Shown: positions 52,380 through 61,603 of the stretch, piece by piece
How the letters are laid out: each line of letters starts with the position of its first letter
Position numbering within the stretch: position 1 is the stretch's first letter
Program-made: the position numbers and the translations under genes
Origin: Chthoniobacterales bacterium
Lineage (GTDB): Bacteria; Verrucomicrobiota; Verrucomicrobiia; Chthoniobacterales; UBA10450
Direction: 5' to 3'
DNA length: 64,000 nucleotides
Assembly (NCBI GenBank): GCA_035274845.1
Contig: DATENU010000022.1
Span: 1 to 64,000, forward strand
The notes under the pieces: generated by a model
Seen by the model: only the letters and a program-made list of their open reading frames with translations
Database searches by the model: none
What the model was told of the DNA's origin: nothing

Positions 52380-54731
52380 ATGAAAACTTCGCTAAAATAT
52401 CTGCCTATCGCCGCTCTCGCTATCTCAGCACTGGTGTGGCCCTCGGCCAAGGTCCGTTCCACCGAGGAATTGGGAGTGAAAGAGCAAGAGTTTGAGGAGA
52501 ATCATGCTGCTCGGGACGCGTATCGCCGCCAGTTCCTGGAGGACGAGAATGGCCAGATCCCGCCGAACGCGTGGCGGGACGCTTACGCGCAAAAACAGGC
52601 GATGCCGTTTCTTCCCGAAGCGTGGGATGAATTTCAGGATCCTAACGGGCAAGCCTCAGCGGTCCCCAACGTACTCCCTTGGGTCTCGATCGGTCCGGGT
52701 AGTACCGGCGGCCGAATCCGCTCGATTATTATTCACCCCACCAATCCGGACACCATTTGGGTTGGCGCGGTATCTGGCGGCATCTGGAAAACAACCAACG
52801 GTGGCACATCCTGGAGCACGAACACCGATTTCCTCCCGAACATAGCGGTCAATTGCCTGGCAATGGATCCAACGAATCCCAATATACTCTATGCGGGAAC
52901 TGGCGAGGGCTTTTATGCCAATAATGGAGTTCAGGGTAACGGCATTTTAAAGACTACGGACGGCGGCGCGAACTGGATACCATTGCCAAACACAACCAAC
53001 AATGCGGATTTTCTGTGGGTCAATCGTCTGGCGATTTCTCCGACCAACCCGCAAATAGTGCTCGCCGCTACCAGATCGGGAAAAATTTTAAGGAGCATCA
53101 ATGGCGGAATAGACTGGGTAATAACCCTCAATTCAGTTAACATGGAGGATGTTCGTTTTCGTCCGCTCGATGGCACGAACGTGCCTACCGTTCCCGAGAT
53201 TGTTACCTGCGTAGCCGGAAATTTCCGAGGTCAGGTCTACTATTCAACCGACGAAGGGCTGAACTGGACGCTGGCAACCGGCTTGCCCGCGCCCGTTGAT
53301 TTTCTCCGGGTAGAGGTGGCCTACGCACCAAGTGATCCTTCGATTGTATATGCTTCGACAGCAGCAGACGGCAAGCTTTATCAGCTTTACCGGACGACGG
53401 GCGGCGATTACAACTTTGTTGCGAAGGGGGGCCCTCCCGGGGGCACTGGAGTCAGCTTTTTCAACAATTCCTTGTGGGTGGATCCAACCAACCCCGACAT
53501 CGTGATAGTCGGTGAGGGCGGATATTTCTGGCGCACCACCCAAGGAGGAGTCCCTGGGAGCTGGACGCATAATGAAAGTGGGCATGCGGACCATCATGTG
53601 TTTGTTGAACATCCCGGCTACAACGGAACAACCAACAAAATTGTATATGAGGGGAACGACGGAGGGATTTTTAAGACAACCGACATCCTTCAGCCTACGC
53701 CCATCTGGACAAGCCTCAATCACAACCTGGCTATCACGCAGTTTTACTCAGGCGCTGGCAACGTGGCCAGTGGCACCATTATTGGCGGAAACCAGGACAA
53801 CGGGACAGTGCGATTTCGCCCTCAGGATGGGTTTGAGAATTGGGGAGGCGTATTTGGGGGCGATGGTGGCTTTTGCGCTGCTGATCAAACAGATCCCAAT
53901 TATTTCTACGGAGAGTACGTCAATCTACAAATTTTCCGAAGCACGAATGGTGGTGGCGGAAAGCCCTCTTATATCTGGCAGGGCCCAGATGGCCATCCTG
54001 AGGAGGGAATTCCTGCTGAGTGTAGCGGCCATCCTTGTGCCGATTTCATCGCCCCTTTTGTGCTCGATTCCAATAATCCCGAAACTCTTCTCGCAGGCGG
54101 GAAAAGTCTCTGGCGTTCGAAGAATGCCAGAGAAGCTCAGCCAGAATGGTCGGAGATAAAATCTCCGTTTCCGGAAAACTGTATCAACAATTGTAGATAT
54201 ATCAGCGCAATCGCGGTGGCTCCGGGAGATTCCAATATCATCTGGGTGGGATATGGCAACGGTGGCGGCGTTTTTTATACGACTGAGGGCACTGCAGCCC
54301 ATCCAACGTGGATCCCGGCGAACAATGGGCTTCCTGGCAGGCATTGTACGCGCATCGCGATTGGACAGCTGCCCCTCATAAGTGCAGCCCAATCAGACGA
54401 TCCCACCGTGGGCGGCAGGAAGGTGTATGTTACCTTTAGCGCTTTCAAAACCGGGAATGTTTGGAAAACGGCGACTAATGGTGCCAGCTGGATTCCGATT
54501 CATAATAATCTGCCTCTTCTTCCGGTGTATTCTTTGGTGATTTCGCCGTCGGACCCTGAGAAACTCTACCTCGGAACAGAATTGGGGGTATTTGCTACTG
54601 CGCATGGCGGAGAAAGCTGGTCGCCGACCGGTGGCGGTCACCCCAATGCCCTTGTGAAGGAACTATTTTGGATGGGAACAAAATTGGTCAGCGTTACGCA
54701 CGGTCGAGGAATGTTCACGCTCGGAAATTAA
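52380..54731 (+). CDS. Exported BNR/sortilin-type beta-propeller protein
   Basis: The 783-residue protein has a signal peptide from the ATG at 52380 (MKTSLKYLPIAALAISALVWPSAKV). Repeated Asp-box-like units of the VPS10/xyloglucanase type follow: GGIWKTTNGGTSW, GILKTTDGGANW, KILRSINGGIDW, YYSTDEGLNW and VWKTATNGASW. They make one or two propellers. It lacks the C-terminal two-repeat module and ends in a propeller strand (THGRGMFTLGN). An ATG 21 bases upstream is a possible alternative start. Related proteins bind or cut glycans, but no catalytic pair is clear. Codon usage is less GC-rich than in its neighbours, which may mean acquisition. Confidence 0.85.
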   Translation: MKTSLKYLPIAALAISALVWPSAKVRSTEELGVKEQEFEENHAARDAYRRQFLEDENGQIPPNAWRDAYAQKQAMPFLPEAWDEFQDPNGQASAVPNVLPWVSIGPGSTGGRIRSIIIHPTNPDTIWVGAVSGGIWKTTNGGTSWSTNTDFLPNIAVNCLAMDPTNPNILYAGTGEGFYANNGVQGNGILKTTDGGANWIPLPNTTNNADFLWVNRLAISPTNPQIVLAATRSGKILRSINGGIDWVITLNSVNMEDVRFRPLDGTNVPTVPEIVTCVAGNFRGQVYYSTDEGLNWTLATGLPAPVDFLRVEVAYAPSDPSIVYASTAADGKLYQLYRTTGGDYNFVAKGGPPGGTGVSFFNNSLWVDPTNPDIVIVGEGGYFWRTTQGGVPGSWTHNESGHADHHVFVEHPGYNGTTNKIVYEGNDGGIFKTTDILQPTPIWTSLNHNLAITQFYSGAGNVASGTIIGGNQDNGTVRFRPQDGFENWGGVFGGDGGFCAADQTDPNYFYGEYVNLQIFRSTNGGGGKPSYIWQGPDGHPEEGIPAECSGHPCADFIAPFVLDSNNPETLLAGGKSLWRSKNAREAQPEWSEIKSPFPENCINNCRYISAIAVAPGDSNIIWVGYGNGGGVFYTTEGTAAHPTWIPANNGLPGRHCTRIAIGQLPLISAAQSDDPTVGGRKVYVTFSAFKTGNVWKTATNGASWIPIHNNLPLLPVYSLVISPSDPEKLYLGTELGVFATAHGGESWSPTGGGHPNALVKELFWMGTKLVSVTHGRGMFTLGN

Positions 54732-54803
54732 CCGCCATACTGCCCCGATCGGCGTCAAGAGCGAACAAAGCAAGGGCCATCTAAGGCGAAGGGCGCTCCC
54801 CGG

Positions 54804-56393
54804 CTACGGCCGGCGCTGATTCGCGGGCGGGGTTGGCGGCTTCGCGGAACGAAGCTCCGCCTCCAGTTTCTTGAGGAGTGAAGAAGCCGGCGCATTGGAG
54901 ATGATGCGCAAAGTGTCGCGGAGCAGGTCGACGGCGCGCTTCGTTTTGTTCTGCTTCCCCAGGACTTCGGCTTCCTCCATGACCGTTCGGAGAATGTCGT
55001 CCCGTTTTGTGTAAAGGGTTCGCGCCTGATCGAAACAGGCGGTGGCTTCGGTCAGCCTTTCTCCGGCCGCCTCCATCAGTCCGAGGTCCTCCAACATCGG
55101 GGCGTTGCGGGTCCGGGAGGCAAACTTCATGGCCGCGGCCCGATATTCCGGAGCCGGTTGCGAACTATTTTTCGCGGCGAACTCGTGATACGCCTTCCAA
55201 TCCGACGAACCCTTTTCGTCCCCGCGTTTTTCATCGATCTCCAGCCAGGCCGCATACGGGCGGTAAAGCGGATCGCCGACCATGACCGACATCCAGGAAA
55301 CGGTTTGCATCGACATGTAAGCGCTCTCCGCAAAGGTGAAGCCGTGGAGCAGCCGGTCGCTGAATACATTCAGGTGCGACGTTAGCTGCAGATACGGCTC
55401 GTAAACGTTCCCGAGCGTCGCCGTCGCGCCCTTGGACACAAGAGGCCCGGCCCAATTCGCATGCTCGTCGTGGAGCGTGCTCGCGCTAAAGGAATGGATG
55501 TGGACGGCGATGGCGCCGGGAGCAAACTGGAAATCGAATTGATTGAACGGCCCGGAAATATTCTCGGCGTACCAGCCGAAATAAAGCGCGCAATCGCTCA
55601 TTGGGTAGCTCTCCGGAAAAATCGCGGGCGAATCGTCGTAAATCACCGGCACGCCGGCCTTGTGCAGTTGCTGGGGAATTTCCGCGAGCCAGGTGTCCCC
55701 CACGCCCAATCCCGGCGCGGTGTTGTGCGCTCCATCGACATAAGCGCGACCCCATAGCCCCGTCTTTTCGGTTTCGATCGCATCCGTAATCATGCGGCGC
55801 ACGGTTGCGGCCTTCGGAGCATCGAGACGGCAGACCAGCAGGAGTGCGGCGTTTTCGAATTCGGTTATCGGCCGATAACTTTGGAAATAGGGATTGGTCG
55901 GCGCGCCGGAAATCTGGTCGGTGAACAGGCCGAGCGCAGCCAGCTCGGAGTCTACCGAGGCGTCGTTGCGATTCCCGAGCGGCGCTTCTCCCGATTTGTC
56001 GCCGGGATAATTCGCCGCCGGGCGAATTTTCAGAGGGATGCCTTTGATCAGGGCCACGAACCGGATCGAATTGTTCGTGACGCTGGGCTGGCCTTCGCGC
56101 GGCTCGTGCAGCGTCCACCATTTCCGTTCCTTGAAAGCCGCCCGGAGCGGATTGCGAATCATCGTGTCGTACTCCAGCCGACTGATCTCCTCCGTCCTGG
56201 AACAGCTCAAGCCGACGAGATGGTCGCGCGCGATGCCCCGCTTTTGCGCGTAAAACTTCGCCAGCTCGACAGACTCCGGGACGTCCTGGTTGAAAACGAC
56301 GATGGTCGCCGGCGCGAGCGGCTTTTCCGCCACAGCCGGCGCGGTCAGCCAGACAAGAGAGAGTAAAAAAAGCGCTTTGCCGGCGAGCTTCAT
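54804..56393 (-). CDS. TIGR03790-family exported protein
   Basis: This 529-residue protein has a signal peptide (MKLAGKALFLLSLVWLTAPAVAE). The long TIGR03790 domain follows, with TIVVFNQDVPESVELAKFYAQKRGI near the start, LVGLSCSRTEEISRLEYD, and FAPGAIAVHIHSFSAS and FTFAESAYMSMQTVSWMSVMVGDPLYRP further on. The C-terminal 120 residues look like alpha-helical repeats (TPR-like). The family is uncharacterised. It starts one base after the stop of the MBL hydrolase gene, so the two are coupled. Confidence 0.85.
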   Translation of the reverse strand: MKLAGKALFLLSLVWLTAPAVAEKPLAPATIVVFNQDVPESVELAKFYAQKRGIARDHLVGLSCSRTEEISRLEYDTMIRNPLRAAFKERKWWTLHEPREGQPSVTNNSIRFVALIKGIPLKIRPAANYPGDKSGEAPLGNRNDASVDSELAALGLFTDQISGAPTNPYFQSYRPITEFENAALLLVCRLDAPKAATVRRMITDAIETEKTGLWGRAYVDGAHNTAPGLGVGDTWLAEIPQQLHKAGVPVIYDDSPAIFPESYPMSDCALYFGWYAENISGPFNQFDFQFAPGAIAVHIHSFSASTLHDEHANWAGPLVSKGATATLGNVYEPYLQLTSHLNVFSDRLLHGFTFAESAYMSMQTVSWMSVMVGDPLYRPYAAWLEIDEKRGDEKGSSDWKAYHEFAAKNSSQPAPEYRAAAMKFASRTRNAPMLEDLGLMEAAGERLTEATACFDQARTLYTKRDDILRTVMEEAEVLGKQNKTKRAVDLLRDTLRIISNAPASSLLKKLEAELRSAKPPTPPANQRRP

Positions 56394-56394
56394 C

Positions 56395-57228
56395 CTAGAG
56401 ATGCAGTTTCAAACCGTCGTAAGCGATTCCCACACCCGGCGGCAGTTCGGCTTCAGTCGACTGCGGCAGTTCATGACAGATATGCGTGAACAAGGTCTGG
56501 GCCGGCTGCACTTTCGCCGCCACTTCCAACGCCTGCTCGACGCTCAAATGCGTCGGGTGCGGCCGATGCCGCAGCGCGTCGATAACCAGGACTTTCGTGC
56601 CCGCGATCTCGCCTACGATGTCGTCCGGCACCCCGCTGCAATCGCTCAGATAAGCCACCAGCTTTTCGCCATCGCGCGAAAACAGGTAACCATTGACCAT
56701 TGATTTTCCGTGCGGCACCGGCAGGGGCGTCAGCGTAGTTTTCCCCAGCTGAAACGGACCGTCCACGATGTGGGGCTCGGGCACGAGGTAGCCGGGAAAC
56801 CGATTCAGACCATTGAACGCAAACTCATAAACCCGGGCGAGGTCCCGCATCGTTGCGGCCGAGGCGTAAACCGGAATCGAACCCAGATCATGCGAATAAC
56901 GCCGGAGATCGTCGAACCCCATGATGTGGTCCGTGTGGGAATGGGTGAAGACGACCGCGTCCAGATGCCGGATGTTTTCCCGCAACGCCTGGGTCCGAAA
57001 ATCCGTTCCCGTATCGACTACCCAGGCGGATTCGGGTGTCTGGACATAGATGGACGAACGCAGCCGCTTATCGCGCGGATCGGAGGACTGGCAGACCTCG
57101 CAGTCGCACCCGATCGCCGGAACGCCCTGCGACGTCCCCGTGCCAAGGAAGGTCAGGGTAAGTTGAGAGTTGAGAGTTGAGAGCTGAGAGTTCAAAACTG
57201 AGCGGTCGCGCGATTTCTTGTCTCTCAA
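56395..57228 (-). CDS. MBL-fold metallohydrolase (PhnP-like)
   Basis: The protein has up to 277 residues. It shows FLGTGTSQGVPAIGCDCEVCQS near the start, as in PhnP-type phosphodiesterases. The zinc motif THSHTDHIMG carries HxHxDH, and later His/Asp ligands lie in LSDCSG and FTHICHEL. The first 23 residues of the longest frame (TTG at 57228) translate a 7-bp repeat and are unlikely to be conserved. A shorter form beginning near 57160 with an unusual start, or TTG at 57195, is possible. It acts on a phosphodiester or similar substrate and is coupled to the TIGR03790 gene. Confidence 0.86.
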   Translation of the reverse strand: MRDKKSRDRSVLNSQLSTLNSQLTLTFLGTGTSQGVPAIGCDCEVCQSSDPRDKRLRSSIYVQTPESAWVVDTGTDFRTQALRENIRHLDAVVFTHSHTDHIMGFDDLRRYSHDLGSIPVYASAATMRDLARVYEFAFNGLNRFPGYLVPEPHIVDGPFQLGKTTLTPLPVPHGKSMVNGYLFSRDGEKLVAYLSDCSGVPDDIVGEIAGTKVLVIDALRHRPHPTHLSVEQALEVAAKVQPAQTLFTHICHELPQSTEAELPPGVGIAYDGLKLHL

Positions 57229-57251
57229 CTAATAACTCTCAACTCTCAACT
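57161..57251. repeat. Inverted heptamer repeat between the MBL gene and recN (AGTTGAG/CTCAACT)
   Basis: The left arm (57161-57202) has six in-phase 7-bp units of AGTTGAG type, and the right arm (57224-57251) has four of CTCAACT type. The left arm overlaps the predicted N-terminal codons of the MBL hydrolase on the minus strand. The right arm ends 11 bases before the recN ATG. The sequence family is the same as at 23180-23257. Confidence 0.9.
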
Positions 57252-57262
57252 TCTTCCCCGAA

Positions 57263-58927
57263 ATGCCCGCCACGCTCACGTTGCTCCGGATTAAGAACCT
57301 GGCGCTGGTCGAGGACCTGGAGTGGAAGTTGTCGCCCGGGTTCACGGTCATCACCGGCGAAACCGGGGCCGGCAAATCGATCATCATCGGCGCACTGCAA
57401 CTGTTGCTGGGAGAACGAACGGACAAATCGTTGCTTCGGACGGGCGCGGAGATTTGCACCGTCGAAGCGGTTTTCGAAGGCAGCGAATTGAAGAAGCTCG
57501 ATGCGCTCCTGAGCGACTCCGGAGTCGAAGCAGGCGATGGCGAACTGATTCTCAAACGCAGTTTCTCGACGACGGGCGCCAACAAGCAGTTCATCAATGG
57601 CTCGCCGACCACGCTCAACGTCTTAAAAAATCTCGGCGACGATCTGGTCGATCTGCACGGTCCGCACGATCACCAATCACTCCTTTCTCCAGAGCGTCAG
57701 CTGGCATTGCTGGACAGTTACGCGCACGCCGGGGAGGCCCTGGCGAAGTTCGAGGAGCGCTTTCACACTCTCCAATCTCTTCGGTCCGAACACGCCGCGC
57801 TCAGCACTGCTGAATCGGCCCGCGAACAGGAAATCGATTTGCTCCGCCATCAGGTGAACGAAATCACGAACGCCAATTTGTCAGCTTCGGAAGAGGAAGA
57901 AATCGCCACCCATTACAAGCTGGCGGCCAACCGCAAGCGCCTCCTCGAGCTCGCGGGATCGATCACCACAAAACTTTCGGAAGCGGACGACGCCATCCTC
58001 GCCCAGCTCGCCGAGACGCAACGGCTTCTCCGAGAACTGGAGAAGATCGACCCGTCAAAGGCACCCCTGGCCGACGCCCACTCCGCCAGTGTGATCGAGC
58101 TGACGGAAATTTCGCGTTCGCTCGGGCAATACGTTGACCAACTGGATCTCGATCCGGCGCAGCTCGCCGCCCTGGAAGAACGGGTGTCGCTCTTCGAAAC
58201 TTTGAAACGCAAATACGGCGGCTCGATCCCGGAAGTGATTTCATTCGGGGAACGTGCCGCCGAACGGATGCGAAAAATCGAGGGGCGGGATGCCGAATTG
58301 GAGCGTTTGAACAAGGAGATCGAAAGCGTGCGCGGCGAAGTTGAAAGAATTGGTCACGCCTTGCACAAATTGCGGAGCAAAGCGGCGCCGAAACTCTCCG
58401 AAAGTATTCGTGCCAACCTGCGCGACCTCGGGTTCCGGCAATCGGAGTTCGAAGCAAAGCTGGCGGCGCTCGACGAAGCGCGCTCCACCGGGTTCGACAC
58501 CGTGGAGTTGCTCTTCTCTCCGAATCCGGGCGAGCCGCTCAAGCCGTTGCGCCAGATCGCTTCGAGTGGGGAAATTTCGCGTTTGATGCTGGCGATCAAA
58601 TCGTCGCTGGCCGCGCAGGACGCGATTCCGCTTCTGGTGTTCGACGAGATCGACGCGAACGTCGGCGGCGAAATCGCCAATGCCGTCGGCGCGAAAATGA
58701 AAGCGCTCGCGGCCGATCACCAGGTGCTCTGCATCACCCACTTGCCCCAGGTGGCCGCGACTGCCACCACGCATTTTGTGGTGACGAAGGAAGTGACTGG
58801 CGGACGGACTCATTCGCGCCTGAGCGAAGTGGCCGGTAAAGCGCGGCAGGAAGAGATCGCGCGCATGCTTGGTGGGAAGACGGACTCCGCACTCAAGCAC
58901 GCGGCGACGTTATTGAAACAAAGCTAG
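57263..58927 (+). CDS. recN: DNA repair protein RecN
   Basis: The 554-residue SMC-like ATPase has the Walker A motif GETGAGKS (32-39) and TGANKQFINGSPTTL. A long central coiled coil follows (about 150-380), then the ABC signature region SSGEISRLMLAIKSSLA and the Walker B motif LLVFDEIDANVGG. Its C-terminal part, HQVLCITHLPQVAATATTHFVVTKE, is typical of RecN. It helps double-strand-break repair by holding DNA ends. The length is normal (about 550). Confidence 0.96.
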   Translation: MPATLTLLRIKNLALVEDLEWKLSPGFTVITGETGAGKSIIIGALQLLLGERTDKSLLRTGAEICTVEAVFEGSELKKLDALLSDSGVEAGDGELILKRSFSTTGANKQFINGSPTTLNVLKNLGDDLVDLHGPHDHQSLLSPERQLALLDSYAHAGEALAKFEERFHTLQSLRSEHAALSTAESAREQEIDLLRHQVNEITNANLSASEEEEIATHYKLAANRKRLLELAGSITTKLSEADDAILAQLAETQRLLRELEKIDPSKAPLADAHSASVIELTEISRSLGQYVDQLDLDPAQLAALEERVSLFETLKRKYGGSIPEVISFGERAAERMRKIEGRDAELERLNKEIESVRGEVERIGHALHKLRSKAAPKLSESIRANLRDLGFRQSEFEAKLAALDEARSTGFDTVELLFSPNPGEPLKPLRQIASSGEISRLMLAIKSSLAAQDAIPLLVFDEIDANVGGEIANAVGAKMKALAADHQVLCITHLPQVAATATTHFVVTKEVTGGRTHSRLSEVAGKARQEEIARMLGGKTDSALKHAATLLKQS

Positions 58928-58946
58928 CCGCGTTCTATAAACCGCT

Positions 58947-60293
58947 GTGTTGAACTACATCTGGCTGGCGCTGGTTGTTCTGGCGGTCGCGATTGGCGGC
59001 TGGAACAATCGGCTGGGCGAGGTAACCGCAGGCGCTTTCGACGGCGCGAAAACGGCGGTGACGATTGCGCTGGGGTTGATCGGCATCATGGCGCTATGGC
59101 TCGGCGTTATGCGCCTGGCGGAACGGGCCGGTCTCATCCAAAAGATCGCGCGCGGTTTGCGCCCGGTTATGCGGCGGCTTTTTCCGGATGTGCCGCCGGA
59201 GCATCCAGCAATGGGTTCGATGCTCATGAACATGGCCGCCAACATGCTCGGGCTCGGAAACGCGGCCACGCCCCTGGGATTGCGCGCCATGCGCGATCTC
59301 GAACGGCTCAACCCACGGCCCGGCGTCGCCTCCAACGCGATGTGCACCTTTCTCGCCATCAATACCGCTTCGGTGCAATTGATCCCCGCGACCGCGATCG
59401 CGCTTCTGGCCTCCGCGGGATCGGCGCGGCCGACGGCCATCGTCGGCACTGCGCTTCTGGCCACGCTCTGCGCGGCTACGGTGGCGATCACTTCAGCGAA
59501 AATCCTGGAGAAGCTGCCGTTCTTTCGGTTGCCGCCCGTTGGAGCCGGAGTCGATGATCCCGGCCCCGAGGCAGCTGCGACGGAACCAGCCGGGATTGCC
59601 GATCCCGACTACAGCGACAACGTCATCGCGGTCGAGCCGCGCGGCTGGAAGCGAATCCTTCCGTTCCTCCTGACGCTTTTCTTTCTTGGCCTGTTTGTTC
59701 GCCTCGTCTTTCCAAATTGGTTTGGATTCCCGGCCGATTCGAACGCCGCAATCCAAAACGCGTTTGTCCGCAGCGTGAACACGCTTTCGATTCTCGCGAT
59801 CCCTTTCCTTCTCAGCTTTTTCCCGGTCTATGCGGCGACGCGGGGGATCAAGGTTTACGAAGAATTCGTCGAGGGCGCGAAAGAAGGGTTCGGCGTGATT
59901 TTGAAAATCATTCCGTTTCTGGTCACCATGCTGGTGGCGATCAGCATGTTCAAAGGCGCCGGCGGAATCGATTTACTTACCCGGCTCCTCACGCCGGTCC
60001 TGACGCCGCTCCAATTTCTGCCCGATCTCCTTCCCCTCGCCCTGATGCGGCCGCTCAGTGGCAGCGCCACGCTCGCCATTCTCACCGACATCATTCATCG
60101 GCTGGGGCCGGACAATATCGTGAGCCTGATGGCGGCGACGATTTACGGAAGCACCGAAACGACCTTCTACGTCGCGGCGGTTTACTTCGGTTCGGTGGCG
60201 GTGAAGCAGACCCGGCACGCGATTCCGGCCGGCTTGCTGGGTGACCTGGCCGGCGTTATCGCCTCGGTCATTATTTGCCGCGCGGTCTTCTAG
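58947..60293 (+). CDS. SpmA-SpmB fusion, nucleoside-recognition (Gate) membrane protein
   Basis: The 448-residue protein has about nine membrane helices. The first half (about 1-195) matches SpmA: MLNYIWLALVVLAVAIGGWNNRLGEVT, NMLGLGNAATPLGLRAM and NAMCTFLAINTASVQLIPAT. The second half (about 240-445) matches SpmB: ILKIIPFLVTMLVAISMFKGAGGID, LPLALMRPLSGSATLAILTDII and GSTETTFYVAAVYFGSVAVK. In Bacillus, SpmA and SpmB are separate spore-maturation proteins; here they are fused in a Gram-negative host, so the role is probably transport-like. GTG is the start, 19 bases after recN. Confidence 0.9.
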   Translation: MLNYIWLALVVLAVAIGGWNNRLGEVTAGAFDGAKTAVTIALGLIGIMALWLGVMRLAERAGLIQKIARGLRPVMRRLFPDVPPEHPAMGSMLMNMAANMLGLGNAATPLGLRAMRDLERLNPRPGVASNAMCTFLAINTASVQLIPATAIALLASAGSARPTAIVGTALLATLCAATVAITSAKILEKLPFFRLPPVGAGVDDPGPEAAATEPAGIADPDYSDNVIAVEPRGWKRILPFLLTLFFLGLFVRLVFPNWFGFPADSNAAIQNAFVRSVNTLSILAIPFLLSFFPVYAATRGIKVYEEFVEGAKEGFGVILKIIPFLVTMLVAISMFKGAGGIDLLTRLLTPVLTPLQFLPDLLPLALMRPLSGSATLAILTDIIHRLGPDNIVSLMAATIYGSTETTFYVAAVYFGSVAVKQTRHAIPAGLLGDLAGVIASVIICRAVF

Positions 60294-60388
60294 TTTCCTT
60301 CGATTCTATCCGGGGGACGAGGGAGCTGAACGCGCCCCAATTTTTACCTCGCCAGCGGCGTAAGAGATTTCCTATCGTCCGCCTTCAC

Positions 60389-61570
60389 ATGATACAGCGC
60401 GATTATCTCATCGTTGGCAGCGGGATCGGGGGCGGGAGTGCCTGCGAAAGCATCCGCAAATACGACAAGCGTGGCTCAGTCACCCTAGTCGGCGCTGAAA
60501 CCTTTCCTCCTTACAAACGCTGGATGCTCTCCAAGAGTTTTCTTCGGGATAAGGTGCCGCCGTTGAAGAAGTTACCGCACCTGGAAGCCCACTGGTACGA
60601 GTCCCACAAAATCGAGACCCGCCTCGCGGCGATCGTCACCCAAATCAATATCGATCGCCGCCTGGCCGTGCTGGGCAACGGCGAAACCATCGAGTTCAAC
60701 AAGGCCTGCCTGGCCATGGGCAGCCGGCCCGTCCGCCCCCCGGTCGCCGGCGTGGGCCTCGGAAACGTGATTTATCTGCGAACCATTCGCGACGCGCTCG
60801 CCCTCCGGGAAATGGCGTCCCTGGAAAAGATGATCGTCGTCGTGGGGGGCGGATTGCTCGCCTGCGAGGCCGCGGCCAGCCTTCGCCAGTTGAAATTCAA
60901 GGTGAGCATGATGCATCGCAACGCCTACCTCCTGAACCGCTACCTCGACCCCGAAACAGGTGCCTGGGTCACGCAATATTTCGAAAAGCATGGAGTGAGC
61001 GTGCTGCTTGGGGAAAGCCTGAACGGGTTCGAAGGAAAAACCGTCTTGCGCAACATCCAAACCAAGAGCGGGAACCGGATCGCGGCCGGCGTGGCAGTCG
61101 TCGCCTGCGGCGCCGAGCCGAACCTGGAGCTGGTCCGCAACACCCCACTCTCCGGACCGCATGGATCGCCCGTCAGCGAATACCTCGAGACAGAGGAGAA
61201 GGGCATTTACGCCATCGGCGACCTGGCTTTTTACCCGGACCGGATCATGGGAGGAGTGCGCCGCCAGACGCATTGGGAGAACGCGCGGGAACAGGGACTC
61301 GTGGCCGGCGCCAACATGACCGGCAAAAAGCGAATTCGCTACGAGCAGGTCCCTTATTTCTGGACGGAGATGTTCGATCTCAAGATGGACTTCGTGGGCG
61401 ATTTCAGTTTGCAGCCGACCCGGGTGAACCTGAAGGGCGCTTACGCAAAAAAGAAGTTCGTGGCCAAATATTATCAGGGCGACAAGCTGCGCGCGTTGCT
61501 GCTCTGCGGAGCTACGCCAAAAGACGTGGATGCGGCCAAGACCGAACTGCGGACGGCGCTGGGGAAATAA
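60389..61570 (+). CDS. FAD-dependent pyridine nucleotide-disulfide-type oxidoreductase
   Basis: The 393-residue flavoprotein begins RDYLIVGSGIGGGSACESIRK, the FAD-binding GxGxxG region. A second dinucleotide fold reads MIVVVGGGLLACEAAASLRQL (about 148-168), and the third motif, EEKGIYAIGDLAFYPD, contacts FAD. It resembles ferredoxin/rubredoxin reductases and apoptosis-inducing-factor-like proteins. There is no CxxC redox pair. The electron acceptor is unknown, and no partner ferredoxin gene lies nearby. Confidence 0.9.
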   Translation: MIQRDYLIVGSGIGGGSACESIRKYDKRGSVTLVGAETFPPYKRWMLSKSFLRDKVPPLKKLPHLEAHWYESHKIETRLAAIVTQINIDRRLAVLGNGETIEFNKACLAMGSRPVRPPVAGVGLGNVIYLRTIRDALALREMASLEKMIVVVGGGLLACEAAASLRQLKFKVSMMHRNAYLLNRYLDPETGAWVTQYFEKHGVSVLLGESLNGFEGKTVLRNIQTKSGNRIAAGVAVVACGAEPNLELVRNTPLSGPHGSPVSEYLETEEKGIYAIGDLAFYPDRIMGGVRRQTHWENAREQGLVAGANMTGKKRIRYEQVPYFWTEMFDLKMDFVGDFSLQPTRVNLKGAYAKKKFVAKYYQGDKLRALLLCGATPKDVDAAKTELRTALGK

Positions 61571-61603
61571 GACCGTCGAACCGTTAAAGCGTTGGAGCGT
61601 CGG

